A stretch of DNA of 62,641 nucleotides, from assembly GCA_937871585.1 (NCBI GenBank), contig CALMPJ010000032.1, positions 1 to 62,641 of the forward strand, written 5' to 3'. A program made the position numbers and the translations under genes. The DNA is from an uncultured Acidobacteriota bacterium. Lineage in GTDB: Bacteria; Acidobacteriota; Blastocatellia; Pyrinomonadales; Pyrinomonadaceae. Shown here piece by piece: positions 54,801 through 62,641 of this stretch. Below the pieces are notes generated by a model. The model was not told the DNA's origin and made no database searches. It was given only the letters and a program-made list of their open reading frames with translations. How positions within the stretch are numbered: position 1 is the first letter of the stretch; every line of letters begins with the position of its first letter.

Positions 54801-54848
54801 TATCGGACGTGTGCCCGAAGCGGTCTTTGAAGCAGAAACACTTTTCAT
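51804..54848 (-). CDS. Sigma54-dependent activator with N-terminal TPR array
   Basis: 1014 residues. About 30-490 are TPR-like helical repeats (for example LGELALLRGDLDTAEDLLMKG), about 530-670 a GAF-like region, then the AAA+ domain with Walker A GESGTGKELVSRAI (about 708), GAFTGA (about 758), and LFLDEVGDLP. The C-terminus has a Fis-type helix-turn-helix (NWNISRVATELGLTRRGLYLKL). It has no receiver domain, so the signal is probably sensed through TPR-protein binding. Its regulon cannot be seen. Its 3' end overlaps the debranching-enzyme stop. Confidence 0.93.
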   Translation of the reverse strand: MKSVSASKTASGTRPISREKLDELFRGIGQSLREGRSADAERKIEDALRTYSLSADNTAHLKRLLSFTLETIGRYKESLDAVAQYEAEESREALATETQVRVITQLAIAHNNAGDPPKAITLLKENRTRAEESELRELLGGIDIALARVYRKLAEYQICRDFGQRALDHFRETGDWLGMAEAYREIANSHHQEGNSERALESFDLGIKIIGTNSAPFMLGKLYTDMSGAYWFLRRPKDGVECLEKSIQFFDRTDHALNSVMAYNNLGINLMLTGEWTRAESMIKRALEIALRENHVHVAGIYDSLGELALLRGDLDTAEDLLMKGVSFARERKHRWYTLQSMRNLARLVLAQGRFSQAIERAEETIELSAEMGDKHYANMAGLVLAESHLSLGGVEECEAALQIIEASDPRTDFFVLGNIQRIRGLSALSVNDNELAIHHFSRALTIFEAAEDIYHTGLMHSLLGNNLDASHSSRARKSLNTAAEIFKKLGVRSQLDVIERELIRVEKLAATIQTSPRRSNSVVTQLLTVRLAEAVASRELLFRELVAVLQQESNAKKIVIAERNDSGRLFPFITHGYTTHESNELITRLDAAQQKNEEKTFLRSKNIAVFPLKGSTAKHAYLVVSPASGATLNDGTSFAPLLRVVELGLDVVALRDKSSSTPTETDESPYTSNNLMPGFIHSSPAMTSLVEEVYKIRSSDVTVLVTGESGTGKELVSRAIHTISNRKDKIFVPFNCTAVPKELAEGHLFGYKKGAFTGAVNDSPGTIRTADGGTLFLDEVGDLPLDVQPKLLRFLQEGEIQPLGEKKPIKVDVRIIAATNMPLEEKVADGTFREDLYYRLNVIRLRVPPLRERRSEIPPIVNYYINHYGERFSKRNVTFAPQTIDLLMVCNWEGNVRQLTNEIQRVMARAVDDEVIMPEHLSPELKRSTQPLMPFGDQGNVRTIASFDGVVTPFATFTEGSTLEEAVSELEMQLIRASLTRNNWNISRVATELGLTRRGLYLKLTRYGIQKAA

Positions 54849-54985
54849 TATCGAATGAAGTGTTAAACAGCCAATCGAACACTGATTTCAGCGTTTCGAC
54901 GGCACAGAGCCACAAAATTGAATACTAAGTAAACAGCGCAAAGGAAATTTAGCAAATTGCCGCGCACAAGTCTATACTTTTCTTC

Positions 54986-55306
54986 ATGCCCGAATGGATC
55001 GAGATTGAAAATGGCGATGTCGGCCTGCTTCCAGAGCGTAAACAAAAGCTCGAAAAGCCAAAGCTCTACAAAGTGCTGCTACATAACGACGATTTCACAA
55101 CGATGGACTTTGTCGTCTTTGTTCTCAATTACGTCTTCAAACGCGACGAACAAGAATCCATCGCCATCATGCTAAAAGTCCACAACGAAGGTGTCGGCAT
55201 CGCCGGCACATATCCCTACGAAATAGCCACCGAAAAATGCAACAAAGCCATCAACCTAGCCCGAGCTAGAGAGTATCCGCTGTTGTGTACGGTTGAGGAG
55301 GAATGA
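54986..55306 (+). CDS. clpS: ATP-dependent Clp protease adaptor ClpS
   Basis: 106 residues. The core KVLLHNDDFTTMDFVVFVLNYVF and VHNEGVGIAGTYPYEIATEK are diagnostic of ClpS. It delivers N-degron substrates to ClpAP. The N-terminal ~28 residues are a variable extension, as normal. It is divergent from the sigma54 activator. No clpA lies in the window. Confidence 0.96.
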   Translation: MPEWIEIENGDVGLLPERKQKLEKPKLYKVLLHNDDFTTMDFVVFVLNYVFKRDEQESIAIMLKVHNEGVGIAGTYPYEIATEKCNKAINLARAREYPLLCTVEEE

Positions 55307-55365
55307 GATCTGCACATCTGAAATTTCTATTGCTAAAATAAGCAATTGAGCGTATAACTTCTCAC

Positions 55366-56649
55366 ATGAAACTCTCGCTACTTGCTCTCGCTCTATTCAT
55401 CACGAGTTGGTTTGGATCTGTTTCGACCCAACACAAATTTGATCGTCCCTTCGATTTTAGTGAAGGTTCGTCACGATCGGAGGCGACGTTGTCCGATGCA
55501 CTTAGTACATTGACTCCACGGTCGGGAAATTCCGCATTGTTGATAGGATTTGATACCGACGTGAGCGACGATGCGGAAAGCTACACTCAGTATTACGATC
55601 ATTTTGAGAAGCTTAGCCAAAAAAGCCCAACCAACAAGACTCTATTATTATTACGAGATCGAAACGATCTCGTAGTCGCATCGTCGCTTGATTACATCGC
55701 CAGCCCTCAATCCAATGGTTGGCTTTACCTAGGCCAAGCTCGCTATTTTGAGCCAAAGCCACGCGACAGAAACGAAGAGCTCGACAAAAAGGAACAGGAC
55801 GGATGGCTCAAAAACTTTGGTTTTGATTATTCTCGAATATGGGTTACGGATATTCCAGCGAAAATACCCGCGGTTCAAAGCAGTTTGGTTCGTAAAACAA
55901 AGCTCAAGATCGACAAAGAATATAAATCTCTTCCGGTTGATGAAAGAGAATACCATCGCAATATTACTGATTACGAAAAGATCAGTTGGGTCTCAGACGG
56001 ATACTACATTATTGACGGTTACTGGTCTCTTATTTTTGGTGGTGCCGCATGGTTTCAAGCACGTGAAAACAGTAGGCTGGTAGCCCTATCCAGTTCCAGA
56101 CTATCCGGAAACCTTCTCAATTGGGTATCGAAAGAACGAGCGGTGGCTGGATTCGCGGAGTACTTCAAGACTGAATACGACGATTGTAATAAGAAGAACG
56201 GTTCAAAATATGATTGTATCTGGAAACACTGGCAATCTGATCTAAACCAAAACCACCCTAGCGAACCGGCGTCAATAAATGTTCTCAGGAGCGGTGGTCA
56301 GACAAAGCTCATGGGGAATGTTTTGGTTGACGGAAATCGGTATCGATCATTTTTAGAGAAAGCAGATTTTGGGCAGATTCCAAAGGCACTTGCCTCTTAT
56401 GACAACCCCAAAATAGACTTCGAAAAGTTCAAGGCTCTTTATCCTGAATTAATCGACGTCTTTGTCTCGCCAAACCAAAATATGGTCATTTTGCTGACAA
56501 AGAACGAATTTGTACTGATTGACGTGTTGACCAGAAGTGAACAGTCGAGGACCAAACATAATATTCTTTTCAATAAAGTTGTAATGGTTGAATGGGCAAC
56601 GAATGCTCACGTTGACCGTTGGCGAAATACGCTAAAACGCCAGTACTAG
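55366..56649 (+). CDS. Hypothetical exported protein
   Basis: 427 residues with a signal peptide (LLALALFITSWFGSVS). The mature protein is mixed alpha/beta, aromatic-rich near its centre (WVSDGYYIIDGYWSLIFGGAAWFQ) and has two nearby cysteines (DDCNKKNGSKYDCIW). No domain is recognised. It has lower GC than its neighbours, which may suggest recent acquisition. It stands alone. Confidence 0.7.
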   Translation: MKLSLLALALFITSWFGSVSTQHKFDRPFDFSEGSSRSEATLSDALSTLTPRSGNSALLIGFDTDVSDDAESYTQYYDHFEKLSQKSPTNKTLLLLRDRNDLVVASSLDYIASPQSNGWLYLGQARYFEPKPRDRNEELDKKEQDGWLKNFGFDYSRIWVTDIPAKIPAVQSSLVRKTKLKIDKEYKSLPVDEREYHRNITDYEKISWVSDGYYIIDGYWSLIFGGAAWFQARENSRLVALSSSRLSGNLLNWVSKERAVAGFAEYFKTEYDDCNKKNGSKYDCIWKHWQSDLNQNHPSEPASINVLRSGGQTKLMGNVLVDGNRYRSFLEKADFGQIPKALASYDNPKIDFEKFKALYPELIDVFVSPNQNMVILLTKNEFVLIDVLTRSEQSRTKHNILFNKVVMVEWATNAHVDRWRNTLKRQY

Positions 56650-56754
56650 TATTAAGTGATAATACAGTCACGATAAAGCAGTTAGGCTGTTGTTAACAGA
56701 AACGCTTCAGTTACGAGATCAGAAGCAGCACATTTAGGCATCGGAAAATTGGTT

Positions 56755-56958
56755 ATGCAATCACTCGAAAAAGTCGTACCACGAAAACGCACTCAGATCG
56801 ATATTCGGATATCGCCTGAGGTGAAAGAGCGAATTAAAATTGCTGCTTACATGTCGGGAATCAGTGTTTCAGAGTACGTACGAAGACTATTAATTGATAG
56901 AGCAGACAAGGTCATCGAAGAATTTGAAAATCGTACTTCACGTTCGGTGGAACTCTAG
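56755..56958 (+). CDS. DUF1778/ribbon-helix-helix type antitoxin, without partner
   Basis: 67 residues (MQSLEKVVPRKRTQ start). IDIRISPEVKERIKIAAYMSGISVSEYVRRLL is the ribbon-helix-helix of TacA/AtaR-type antitoxins. In typical systems a GNAT acetyltransferase toxin follows; here the next 150 bases hold no such gene and then ileS. It may be an orphan regulator or remnant. The TTG at 56749 is not needed as start because an ATG is present. Confidence 0.75.
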   Translation: MQSLEKVVPRKRTQIDIRISPEVKERIKIAAYMSGISVSEYVRRLLIDRADKVIEEFENRTSRSVEL

Positions 56959-57019
56959 ATTGATTGTGCTACTATTAGAAACTATGCGGAGGCCATCGCC
57001 CATTATTATAGATAGACAA

Positions 57020-57103
57020 GGACTCGCGTTCGACGTTTGTTGAGCGGAATGCATTTGTTTGCTTTGACGAGTCCCCAAGCTAAGAAACGGCTTGGGGCTT
57101 TTT
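57020..57103 (+). promoter_or_regulatory. Candidate leader RNA before ileS with terminator
   Basis: Arms GGACTCG (57020-57026) and CGAGTCC (57068-57074) form one stem. Directly overlapping its end, CCCCAAGC (57073-57080) and GCTTGGGG (57090-57097) form a strong hairpin followed by a run of T. The two stems share two bases and so compete. The terminator ends ten bases before the ileS start codon. This arrangement fits attenuation or the end of a small RNA. No T-box signature was found. Confidence 0.6.
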
Positions 57104-57113
57104 GATTTTTGTG

Positions 57114-59960
57114 ATGACGGAACCATTAGAACTGAAGAAAACCGTTAACTTACCGCGTACCGATTTTTCGCAGAAAGCGAATCTTGGTCAGATGGAGCCT
57201 GCTCGTTTGAAGAAATGGCAGGAAATGGGGCTTTATGACCAGATCGCGGAGGCACGCAAGGGCCGCGAGAAATTCATCTTGCACGACGGCCCGCCGTATG
57301 CGAACGCTGATATTCACATTGGTACGGCGCTCAATAAAACGCTCAAAGATTTCGTCGTGAAATCGCGTTCGATGATGGGATTTGATGCGCCGTATGTGCC
57401 TGGCTACGACTGTCACGGGCTGCCGATCGAGACGCACGTTGAGAAGAAGTTGGCGGAAAAAGGCAAGAATAAGGCTGACATTCCGGTCGCCTCGTTCCGC
57501 CGCATCTGCCGCGAACACGCGTCGACGGCGATGAACAATCAGACACGCGATTTTCAACGCCTTGGCATCCTCGGCGACTGGAAAAATCCGTATCTGACGA
57601 TGTCCGCCGAATACGAGTCTTCTACGGCTCGTCTGTTTGGCAAGTTTCTCGAACGCGGCTTTGTTTACAAAGGCCTGCGTCCCGTCTATTGGTGCACGCA
57701 CGATCAGACGGCGCTCGCCGAGGCTGAGGTCGAGTACAAAGAACATTCGTCGCCGTCGGTCTATGTTAAGTTTCCGCTCGCGACCGACCCTGCGGAGATC
57801 GACCCGAAGCTCGAGGGCCGCAATGTTTTCGTTGTTATCTGGACGACCACGCCTTGGACGCTGCCCGCAAATCTTGGCATCACTGTTCATCCTGATTTTG
57901 ATTATTCGGCTATCGAGGTTGGCGAGGAGGTTTTTATCGTAGCCAGCGAACTTGCACCGGCGTTCTCAGAGAATTGTGGTTTTGAAACCACGACCGAACT
58001 TGCTCGCTTCAAAGGCTCGAAACTTGACCGTATGGAATGCCGCCACGCTTGGCTCGACCGTCCGTCGCTGATAATGAATGGCGATCACGTCACTCTCGGC
58101 GAGGCTGATGCTGAGGTCGAACTCGATGTTCGACATGCCGATAACACAAGCAAGAAGAGCGGCACCGGTTGCGTCCATACGGCTCCGGGGCACGGCGGCG
58201 ATGACTTTGCGATCGGCAAGCGTTACGGCCTTGAGGTCTATGCACCTGTAGATGCGGCTGGCAAATTTACGGCCGACGTCGAGCATTTTGCGGGAATGTC
58301 GATCTTTGACGCGAATCCGAAGATCGTCGAGTTCATGCGTGAGCGGAACATCCTAGTTTTCAGCGAACGCTACGACCATCGCTATCCGCATTGCTGGCGT
58401 TGTAAGAATCCTGTGATCTTTCGAGCAACGCCGCAGTGGTTCGTTTCGATGGTTGAGGCTGTGGACGGGAAATCGCTGCGCGACCGTGCACTAGAGGAAG
58501 TCACAAAGGTTCAATGGCATCCGTCATGGGGCGAAGGCCGCATGGCGAATATGTTCAAGGGACGCCCAGATTGGTGCGTCTCGCGTCAGCGTTCTTGGGG
58601 CGTTCCGATACCGGTATTCTATTGCCAAGCCTGCGACGATGCCGTTGCCGACCCCAAGATCGTCGATCATGTAGCCGACATCTTTGCTCAGGAAACCGCA
58701 GACGCTTGGTACGCACGTCCCGAAAGCGAACTGCTACCCGAAGGCTACAAATGCGCGAAATGCGAGAGCTCCGATTTTCGCAAAGAGACAGACATTCTCG
58801 ACGTGTGGTTCGATTCGGGCTCGTCGTGTGTGGCCGTTTTGGAAACACGCGGCGACACGCTGCACTTTCCGGCTGACGTTTATCTAGAAGGCGGCGACCA
58901 GTATCGCGGTTGGTTCAATTCGAGCCTTAGCTGCGGTATCGCTGCACACGATACCGCGCCATACAAACAGATCGTTACACACGGTTGGGTCGTCGATGGC
59001 GAGGGCCGAAAGCAGTCGAAATCGCTCGGCAATGTCACAGCTCCGAAAGAGATCATCGATAAATCCGGCGCTGATGTGCTGCGTCTATGGGCAGCGGCAG
59101 TTGATTACACCGAAGACGTTCGTTGTTCGGACGAGATCCTGAAAGGCGTGATCGATGCGTACAAAAAGATGCGAAACACGCTTCGTTATATTCTCGGCAA
59201 TCTCGATGGTTTCGATCCGGCGAAGGACAAGGTTGCCGATAGCGAATTGCACGACATCGACCGTTGGGCATTGGCAAATCTGAACGAAGTCACGAAAACC
59301 GTTATCGACGGTTACAAAGCGTACGATTTTCAGGCTGCGTATTCGGCGATCTACAATTTTTGCGGAGTGACGCTGTCGGCGCGCTATTTCGATATCATCA
59401 AGGACCGCCTGTATATCTACGCTCCGTCGTCGGTCGAACGCCGTGCGGCACAGACAGCGTTGTATGAGATCGGCGATTCGCTGATCAGGCTGATGGCTCC
59501 ATTGACAGTTTATACCGCAGATGAGGCTTGGGAGAATCTATCGGGCGAGCGTGCGGCGTCGGTACACATGGCCGAATTTCCAGGCGTTGTCGAAGCTGAT
59601 AATTCCGGCCTCGAGTCGGCTTGGGAACGCCTGTTCTCCATCCGCGACAACGTTCTCAAATCGCTCGAAGACGCTCGCGGTGAAAAACTTATCGGTTCGT
59701 CGTTGGAGGCAAAGGTCGTTTTGCACACCGATGCCGAAACGACGCGATTCCTGCTCGACTATTACGAGCAGCTTCGATATATCTTTATCGTGTCGCAAGT
59801 CGAGGTTCGTGAGAGCGAGGCGTTTGCCGTTGAGATCATTGCGGCCGTCGGTGAGAAATGCGAACGCTGCTGGAACTATTCGACCCGTGTCGGCGAATTC
59901 GAAAAATGGCCGACAGTTTGCGAACGTTGTAACGACGCATTGGCCGAGATCGTTGGCTGA
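57114..59960 (+). CDS. ileS: Isoleucyl-tRNA synthetase
   Basis: 948 residues. It carries all IleRS signatures: [59 protein letters not shown], and the C-terminal zinc site CERCWNY with CERCND. Two catalytic motifs vary: the HIGH box reads HIGT and the KMSKS loop reads KQSKS. It charges tRNA-Ile. The start is ATG at 57114; the in-frame TTG/ATT further up lie in the terminator. The KMSKS loop is where mupirocin-relevant variation is known in this family. Confidence 0.96.
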   Translation: MTEPLELKKTVNLPRTDFSQKANLGQMEPARLKKWQEMGLYDQIAEARKGREKFILHDGPPYANADIHIGTALNKTLKDFVVKSRSMMGFDAPYVPGYDCHGLPIETHVEKKLAEKGKNKADIPVASFRRICREHASTAMNNQTRDFQRLGILGDWKNPYLTMSAEYESSTARLFGKFLERGFVYKGLRPVYWCTHDQTALAEAEVEYKEHSSPSVYVKFPLATDPAEIDPKLEGRNVFVVIWTTTPWTLPANLGITVHPDFDYSAIEVGEEVFIVASELAPAFSENCGFETTTELARFKGSKLDRMECRHAWLDRPSLIMNGDHVTLGEADAEVELDVRHADNTSKKSGTGCVHTAPGHGGDDFAIGKRYGLEVYAPVDAAGKFTADVEHFAGMSIFDANPKIVEFMRERNILVFSERYDHRYPHCWRCKNPVIFRATPQWFVSMVEAVDGKSLRDRALEEVTKVQWHPSWGEGRMANMFKGRPDWCVSRQRSWGVPIPVFYCQACDDAVADPKIVDHVADIFAQETADAWYARPESELLPEGYKCAKCESSDFRKETDILDVWFDSGSSCVAVLETRGDTLHFPADVYLEGGDQYRGWFNSSLSCGIAAHDTAPYKQIVTHGWVVDGEGRKQSKSLGNVTAPKEIIDKSGADVLRLWAAAVDYTEDVRCSDEILKGVIDAYKKMRNTLRYILGNLDGFDPAKDKVADSELHDIDRWALANLNEVTKTVIDGYKAYDFQAAYSAIYNFCGVTLSARYFDIIKDRLYIYAPSSVERRAAQTALYEIGDSLIRLMAPLTVYTADEAWENLSGERAASVHMAEFPGVVEADNSGLESAWERLFSIRDNVLKSLEDARGEKLIGSSLEAKVVLHTDAETTRFLLDYYEQLRYIFIVSQVEVRESEAFAVEIIAAVGEKCERCWNYSTRVGEFEKWPTVCERCNDALAEIVG

Positions 59961-60017
59961 AACAATGAAACGTTTTGCGGTTGAGTTCGTTTATATTCCG
60001 AAGAGGTAATTGGAAAT

Positions 60018-60473
60018 ATGAAGAAGCTATTTGCGATATCTTTGATTGTGATTTCGGCATTTGCGGCGAACATCAACGCCCAATCTGCCGAAGAAAAAGC
60101 TGCCGTGCGAGTTCCGCTTGAGAATTATCTCAAGGGCCACGCGACGGGCGACGGCGAATATTTCAAGAAGGCATTTCATACCGAAGGCAACTTGATATTC
60201 ATTCGCGAAGGCAAGTACATGACGCGTTCGTTCGCCGAGTACATCGCCGGTTCATCAGGTAAACCGGCAGCCGACGAAGACAAGCGTAAACGCTGGATCG
60301 AGAGCGTCGACATCGCCGGAAATGCTGCGTTTGCTAAGATAATTCTCGATTATCCGACCGTGAGGTTTGTCGATTATATGAGCTTGCTCAAGATCAATGG
60401 CGAGTGGAAGATAATAAATAAATCGTTTTACGCCGAGCCAAAGGCAAAGCCCGACGAGCCAAAGAAACAATAG
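60018..60473 (+). CDS. Exported NTF2-like (lumazine-binding type) protein
   Basis: 151 residues. A signal peptide (AISLIVISAFAANINAQ) is followed by a cone-shaped NTF2-like fold: AAVRVPLENYLKGHATGDGEYFKKAFHTEG opens the family and LLKINGEWKIINKSFYAE ends it. The binding pocket is likely but its ligand is unknown. Its stop overlaps the lspA start by one base, so both may be co-expressed, though the link may be accidental. Confidence 0.85.
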   Translation: MKKLFAISLIVISAFAANINAQSAEEKAAVRVPLENYLKGHATGDGEYFKKAFHTEGNLIFIREGKYMTRSFAEYIAGSSGKPAADEDKRKRWIESVDIAGNAAFAKIILDYPTVRFVDYMSLLKINGEWKIINKSFYAEPKAKPDEPKKQ

Positions 60474-61003
60474 TGAATAGCAGAAGCATATTTTGGAAGG
60501 TTGCCTATCTTGCCATCGCCGGCGGCGTGTTCATGATCGACCAGGCGTCGAAGGCCTGGGCTGTTCGCACGCTGCGGACGGGCGACGCTGTGACCGTGAT
60601 CAGCGGCTTTCTCAATTTTGCCTACGCCGAGAATACAGGCGTTGCGTTCTCGATGTTCGATGATCACGGAGCAACCGGACGCTGGGGTTTGTCCGCGGTC
60701 GCGATAATCGCCGGCGTTCTGGTGCTGTTCTATTTTTGGCGAACGCCTCGAACGGACGACCGGATGCTCGGCTCACTCGCATTGCTCCTCGCGGGTATCG
60801 TCGGCAACGTCACCGATCGTCTGCGGCTAGGATTCGTAGTCGATTTCATTGACGTCCAATTCGGCAACTGGCATTATCCGACGTTCAACGTAGCTGACAT
60901 GGCAATTGTCTGCGGAGCATTGCTGCTGATGATCGACGTTTTCTTTTCAAAGAAGAAAGAGGCCGAAACACGACCGGTAGGGAGTGTGCCTGAGGCAGAA
61001 TAA
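60473..61003 (+). CDS. lspA: Lipoprotein signal peptidase (signal peptidase II)
   Basis: 176 residues with four membrane helices. NTGVAFSM and FNVADMAI hold the conserved Asn/Asp catalytic aspartates of SPase II. It cuts prolipoproteins at the inner membrane after Lgt has acted. The start is GTG at 60473 overlapping the previous stop. It directly precedes and overlaps lgt by one base, a natural pathway pair; the OmpA lipoprotein at 5776 is one likely substrate. Confidence 0.96.
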   Translation: MNSRSIFWKVAYLAIAGGVFMIDQASKAWAVRTLRTGDAVTVISGFLNFAYAENTGVAFSMFDDHGATGRWGLSAVAIIAGVLVLFYFWRTPRTDDRMLGSLALLLAGIVGNVTDRLRLGFVVDFIDVQFGNWHYPTFNVADMAIVCGALLLMIDVFFSKKKEAETRPVGSVPEAE

Positions 61004-61821
61004 TGTACCCAGAACTATTCCGCATCGGCGACTTCCCTGTAACTTCGTACGGCATTTGGCTGGCGTTGGGGATGTTGTTCGCGCTGTTTGCGGCGGCGAA
61101 GTTGGCGGCGAACGACGGCATTCCTAAGGACCGCGTTTACGATCTTGGTATGTGGACGCTGGTCGGCGGCCTTGTCGGTTCTAAGCTGTTGATGTGGCTG
61201 GTCGAGCCGAATGTGAATGTGTTCACGCTCGATTTTCTTCGCAGTGGCGGCGTAGTTTACGGCGGCATTATCGGCGGATTTTTAACGGTCGCGGCACTTG
61301 TTCGATATTACAAACTACCGTTTTGGAAAACTGCCGATGCTTTCGCTCCGGCTGTTGCTTTGGGACAAGCCTTTGGCCGACAAGGCTGTTTTGCCGCCGG
61401 TTGTTGTTTTGGCAAGCCAACGAATACGGCGTGGGGCGTCCATTTTACTGACGCCGGACACGAATACACTGGCGTTCCTGTGGTCGGGCCCGACGGAGCC
61501 GATCTGTTCCTGCATCCGACACAAATGATCGAATCGCTCGTGATGCTATCGCTGTTTGTCGCACTGTTTTGGCTACACAAACGTAAGAAATTCGACGGGC
61601 AGATATTGATCATATACGCCGCGTTTTACTCAATATTTAGATTCGTTATCGAATTCATCCGCGACGATCCGCGAGGCGAGTTGTTCGGTTTGACAGCGGC
61701 AACAGGCCTTTCGACTTCGCAGATCGTAAGCCTCGTTGTCGGTGTCGCGGCCATCGTTTTCCTTGCGTGGCGATGGCGAAAAACCGACGATCCGCGGGCG
61801 ATCACCGACGTTCCAAATTGA
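61003..61821 (+). CDS. lgt: Prolipoprotein diacylglyceryl transferase
   Basis: 272 residues with multiple membrane helices. GGVVYGGIIGGFL and LGQAFGRQGCFAAGCCFGKPTN are the Lgt signatures; the second contains the GRxG of the active site in the Cys-rich variant. It transfers diacylglycerol to the lipobox cysteine, the step before LspA. Its end overlaps the next gene's start (TTGA). Confidence 0.95.
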   Translation: MYPELFRIGDFPVTSYGIWLALGMLFALFAAAKLAANDGIPKDRVYDLGMWTLVGGLVGSKLLMWLVEPNVNVFTLDFLRSGGVVYGGIIGGFLTVAALVRYYKLPFWKTADAFAPAVALGQAFGRQGCFAAGCCFGKPTNTAWGVHFTDAGHEYTGVPVVGPDGADLFLHPTQMIESLVMLSLFVALFWLHKRKKFDGQILIIYAAFYSIFRFVIEFIRDDPRGELFGLTAATGLSTSQIVSLVVGVAAIVFLAWRWRKTDDPRAITDVPN

Positions 61822-62641
61822 ATCAAGCTGAACAAATATCGAGTTTTGAGATAACGGCCGAGTTTGCCGGAATGCGGCTCGACGCCTTCCTTGCGGCATC
61901 GGTCGAAGGCTGGTCGCGTTCGCGATTGCAGTCGCTCATTGAAAACGAAGAGGTCTTGGTCAACGAACGTCCCGCCAAAACTTCATACAGACTTCGTAGT
62001 GGCGACCGCGTCGAAGCCGACCTGACCGACATTCCCGCGACAATTTTCGAACCTGAAGACATTCCGCTCGATGTTGTTTTCGAAGACGAATACTTTGCCG
62101 TCATCAACAAACCCGCCGGAATGGTCGTCCATCCCGGAGCCGGAATTCCGAGCGGTACGCTGGCGAATGCGATCTCGCATCATTTTGGATTTGGGATTTT
62201 AGATTTTGGATTAGAAACAGACGAGCAATCCAAAATCCAAAATCTAAAATCCAAAATCGGATTGGTCCATCGCCTCGACAAGGACACCTCCGGCCTGATC
62301 GTCGTCGCCAAGGACGAACAAACTGCCGAGGAACTGTCTCGCCAATTTCACGACCGCGAAGTCGAGAAATCTTACGTCGCTCTGGTCCACGGCCACATCA
62401 CGCAGAACAGCGGAACTATTGACCGGCCGATCACTCGCGACCGTTGGCATCGTACAAAGATGACGGTCGCCGCGAATGGCCGTAATGCATTGAGTTTGTG
62501 GAAAGTGCGGCAGCGGTTCGATAAATTCACGCTGGTCGAGGTCGATATCAAAACCGGACGTACGCATCAGATACGCGTTCATCTCGCGTCGATCAATCAT
62601 CCTGTCGTCGGCGACGCCACCTACAACGAAGGCCGCGACAA
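61818..62641 (+). CDS. rluD: RluD-like pseudouridine synthase (cut by the window end)
   Basis: About 274 residues are visible. An S4 RNA-binding domain (MRLDAFLAASVEGWSRSRLQ) precedes the RluA-type catalytic domain with HRLDKDTSGLIVVAKD (catalytic Asp) and INKPAGMVVHPG. It modifies uridines in 23S rRNA helix 69 in typical members. The TTG start overlaps the lgt stop by three bases. Residues about 122-147 (HHFGFGILDFGLETDEQS) are encoded by an inverted TCCAAAATC-type repeat (62182-62258) in frame. Confidence 0.9.
   Translation, partial: MNQAEQISSFEITAEFAGMRLDAFLAASVEGWSRSRLQSLIENEEVLVNERPAKTSYRLRSGDRVEADLTDIPATIFEPEDIPLDVVFEDEYFAVINKPAGMVVHPGAGIPSGTLANAISHHFGFGILDFGLETDEQSKIQNLKSKIGLVHRLDKDTSGLIVVAKDEQTAEELSRQFHDREVEKSYVALVHGHITQNSGTIDRPITRDRWHRTKMTVAANGRNALSLWKVRQRFDKFTLVEVDIKTGRTHQIRVHLASINHPVVGDATYNEGRD
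62182..62258. repeat. In-frame inverted TTTTGGATT/AATCCAAAA repeat in rluD
   Basis: The left arm (62182-62212) of TTTTGGATTTGGGATTTTAG words and the right arm (62227-62258) of AATCCAAAATCCAAAATC words are inverted copies with a 14-base loop. The same words occur in the methyltransferase gene at 36112. The reading frame is kept open and the coded segment sits in a loop that varies between RluD proteins. Confidence 0.75.

Noticed and set aside
56959..57113. T-box riboswitch before ileS
   Set aside because: The conserved T-box sequence (AGGGTGG and related) and specifier-loop layout are not seen, although a terminator is present.
57150..57890. A 246-codon minus-strand frame inside ileS
   Set aside because: Arg-rich, low-complexity translation typical of an antisense shadow of a real gene.

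Overview
The window looks like a chromosomal segment of an Acidobacteriota bacterium, most likely class Blastocatellia (Pyrinomonadales-like). This is inferred from gene content: two VWFA proteins of the acidobacterial type, a winged-helix plus PD40 (TolB-like propeller) regulator, many small exported proteins of unknown function, and moderate GC. There is no prophage, insertion sequence or CRISPR array. Most genes are housekeeping or envelope genes.

Layout. 1-3186: sugar-nucleotide and polysaccharide export genes (galE fragment, CapD/FlaA1-type dehydratase, Wza-type exporter). 3190-5692: a FadR-like TetR gene coupled to a long-chain acyl-CoA ligase, with a near-consensus fatty-acid operator on its promoter. 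5776-9551: five exported proteins in one minus-strand run, ending with an OmpA-domain lipoprotein. 9732-16386: winged-helix/PD40 regulator (probable CTG start), tRNA-Ser(UGA), a TlpA-like thioredoxin, recF and gyrB. 16714-21399: small unknown genes, a VWFA protein, an autoregulated-looking Fic protein and a circularly permuted D-amino-acid-oxidase-like protein. 21415-29240: asnB, proline iminopeptidase, tatA, a methyltransferase-like protein and a 1243-residue multidomain flavoprotein.

29436-39699: a second surface-polysaccharide block (tyrosine autokinase/Wzz, rfbD, rfbB, PH-domain protein, GT2, two methyltransferases), small unknowns, and thyA. 39717-43721: a broken ParE/RelE toxin with its intact antitoxin, an OmpA protein with repeated N-terminal motifs, a VWFA protein, FmdB and trxB. 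43930-47825: PilZ, enoyl-CoA hydratase, a two-domain exported protein, a decayed second hydratase fragment, amtB and tRNA-Ala(GGC), followed by a candidate small RNA with a near-perfect promoter. 48167-56958: GH5 hydrolase, glycogen debranching enzyme, TPR-sigma54 activator, clpS, unknowns and an orphan DUF1778-type antitoxin. 57020-62641: a leader with terminator, ileS, an NTF2-like protein, lspA, lgt and rluD (cut by the window end).

The most notable signals are the permuted DAAO, the palindromic TCTCCGCA site array in front of fic, the candidate small RNA after tRNA-Ala, the terminator-like leader before ileS together with altered HIGH and KMSKS motifs, short repeat elements that have entered coding sequence in frame (asnB, a methyltransferase, rluD), and gene decay (toxin nonsense mutation, hydratase remnant). 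No large unknown defence system was seen. The large fused oxidoreductase coupled to a methyltransferase-like gene is the best candidate for an uncharacterised biochemical system.
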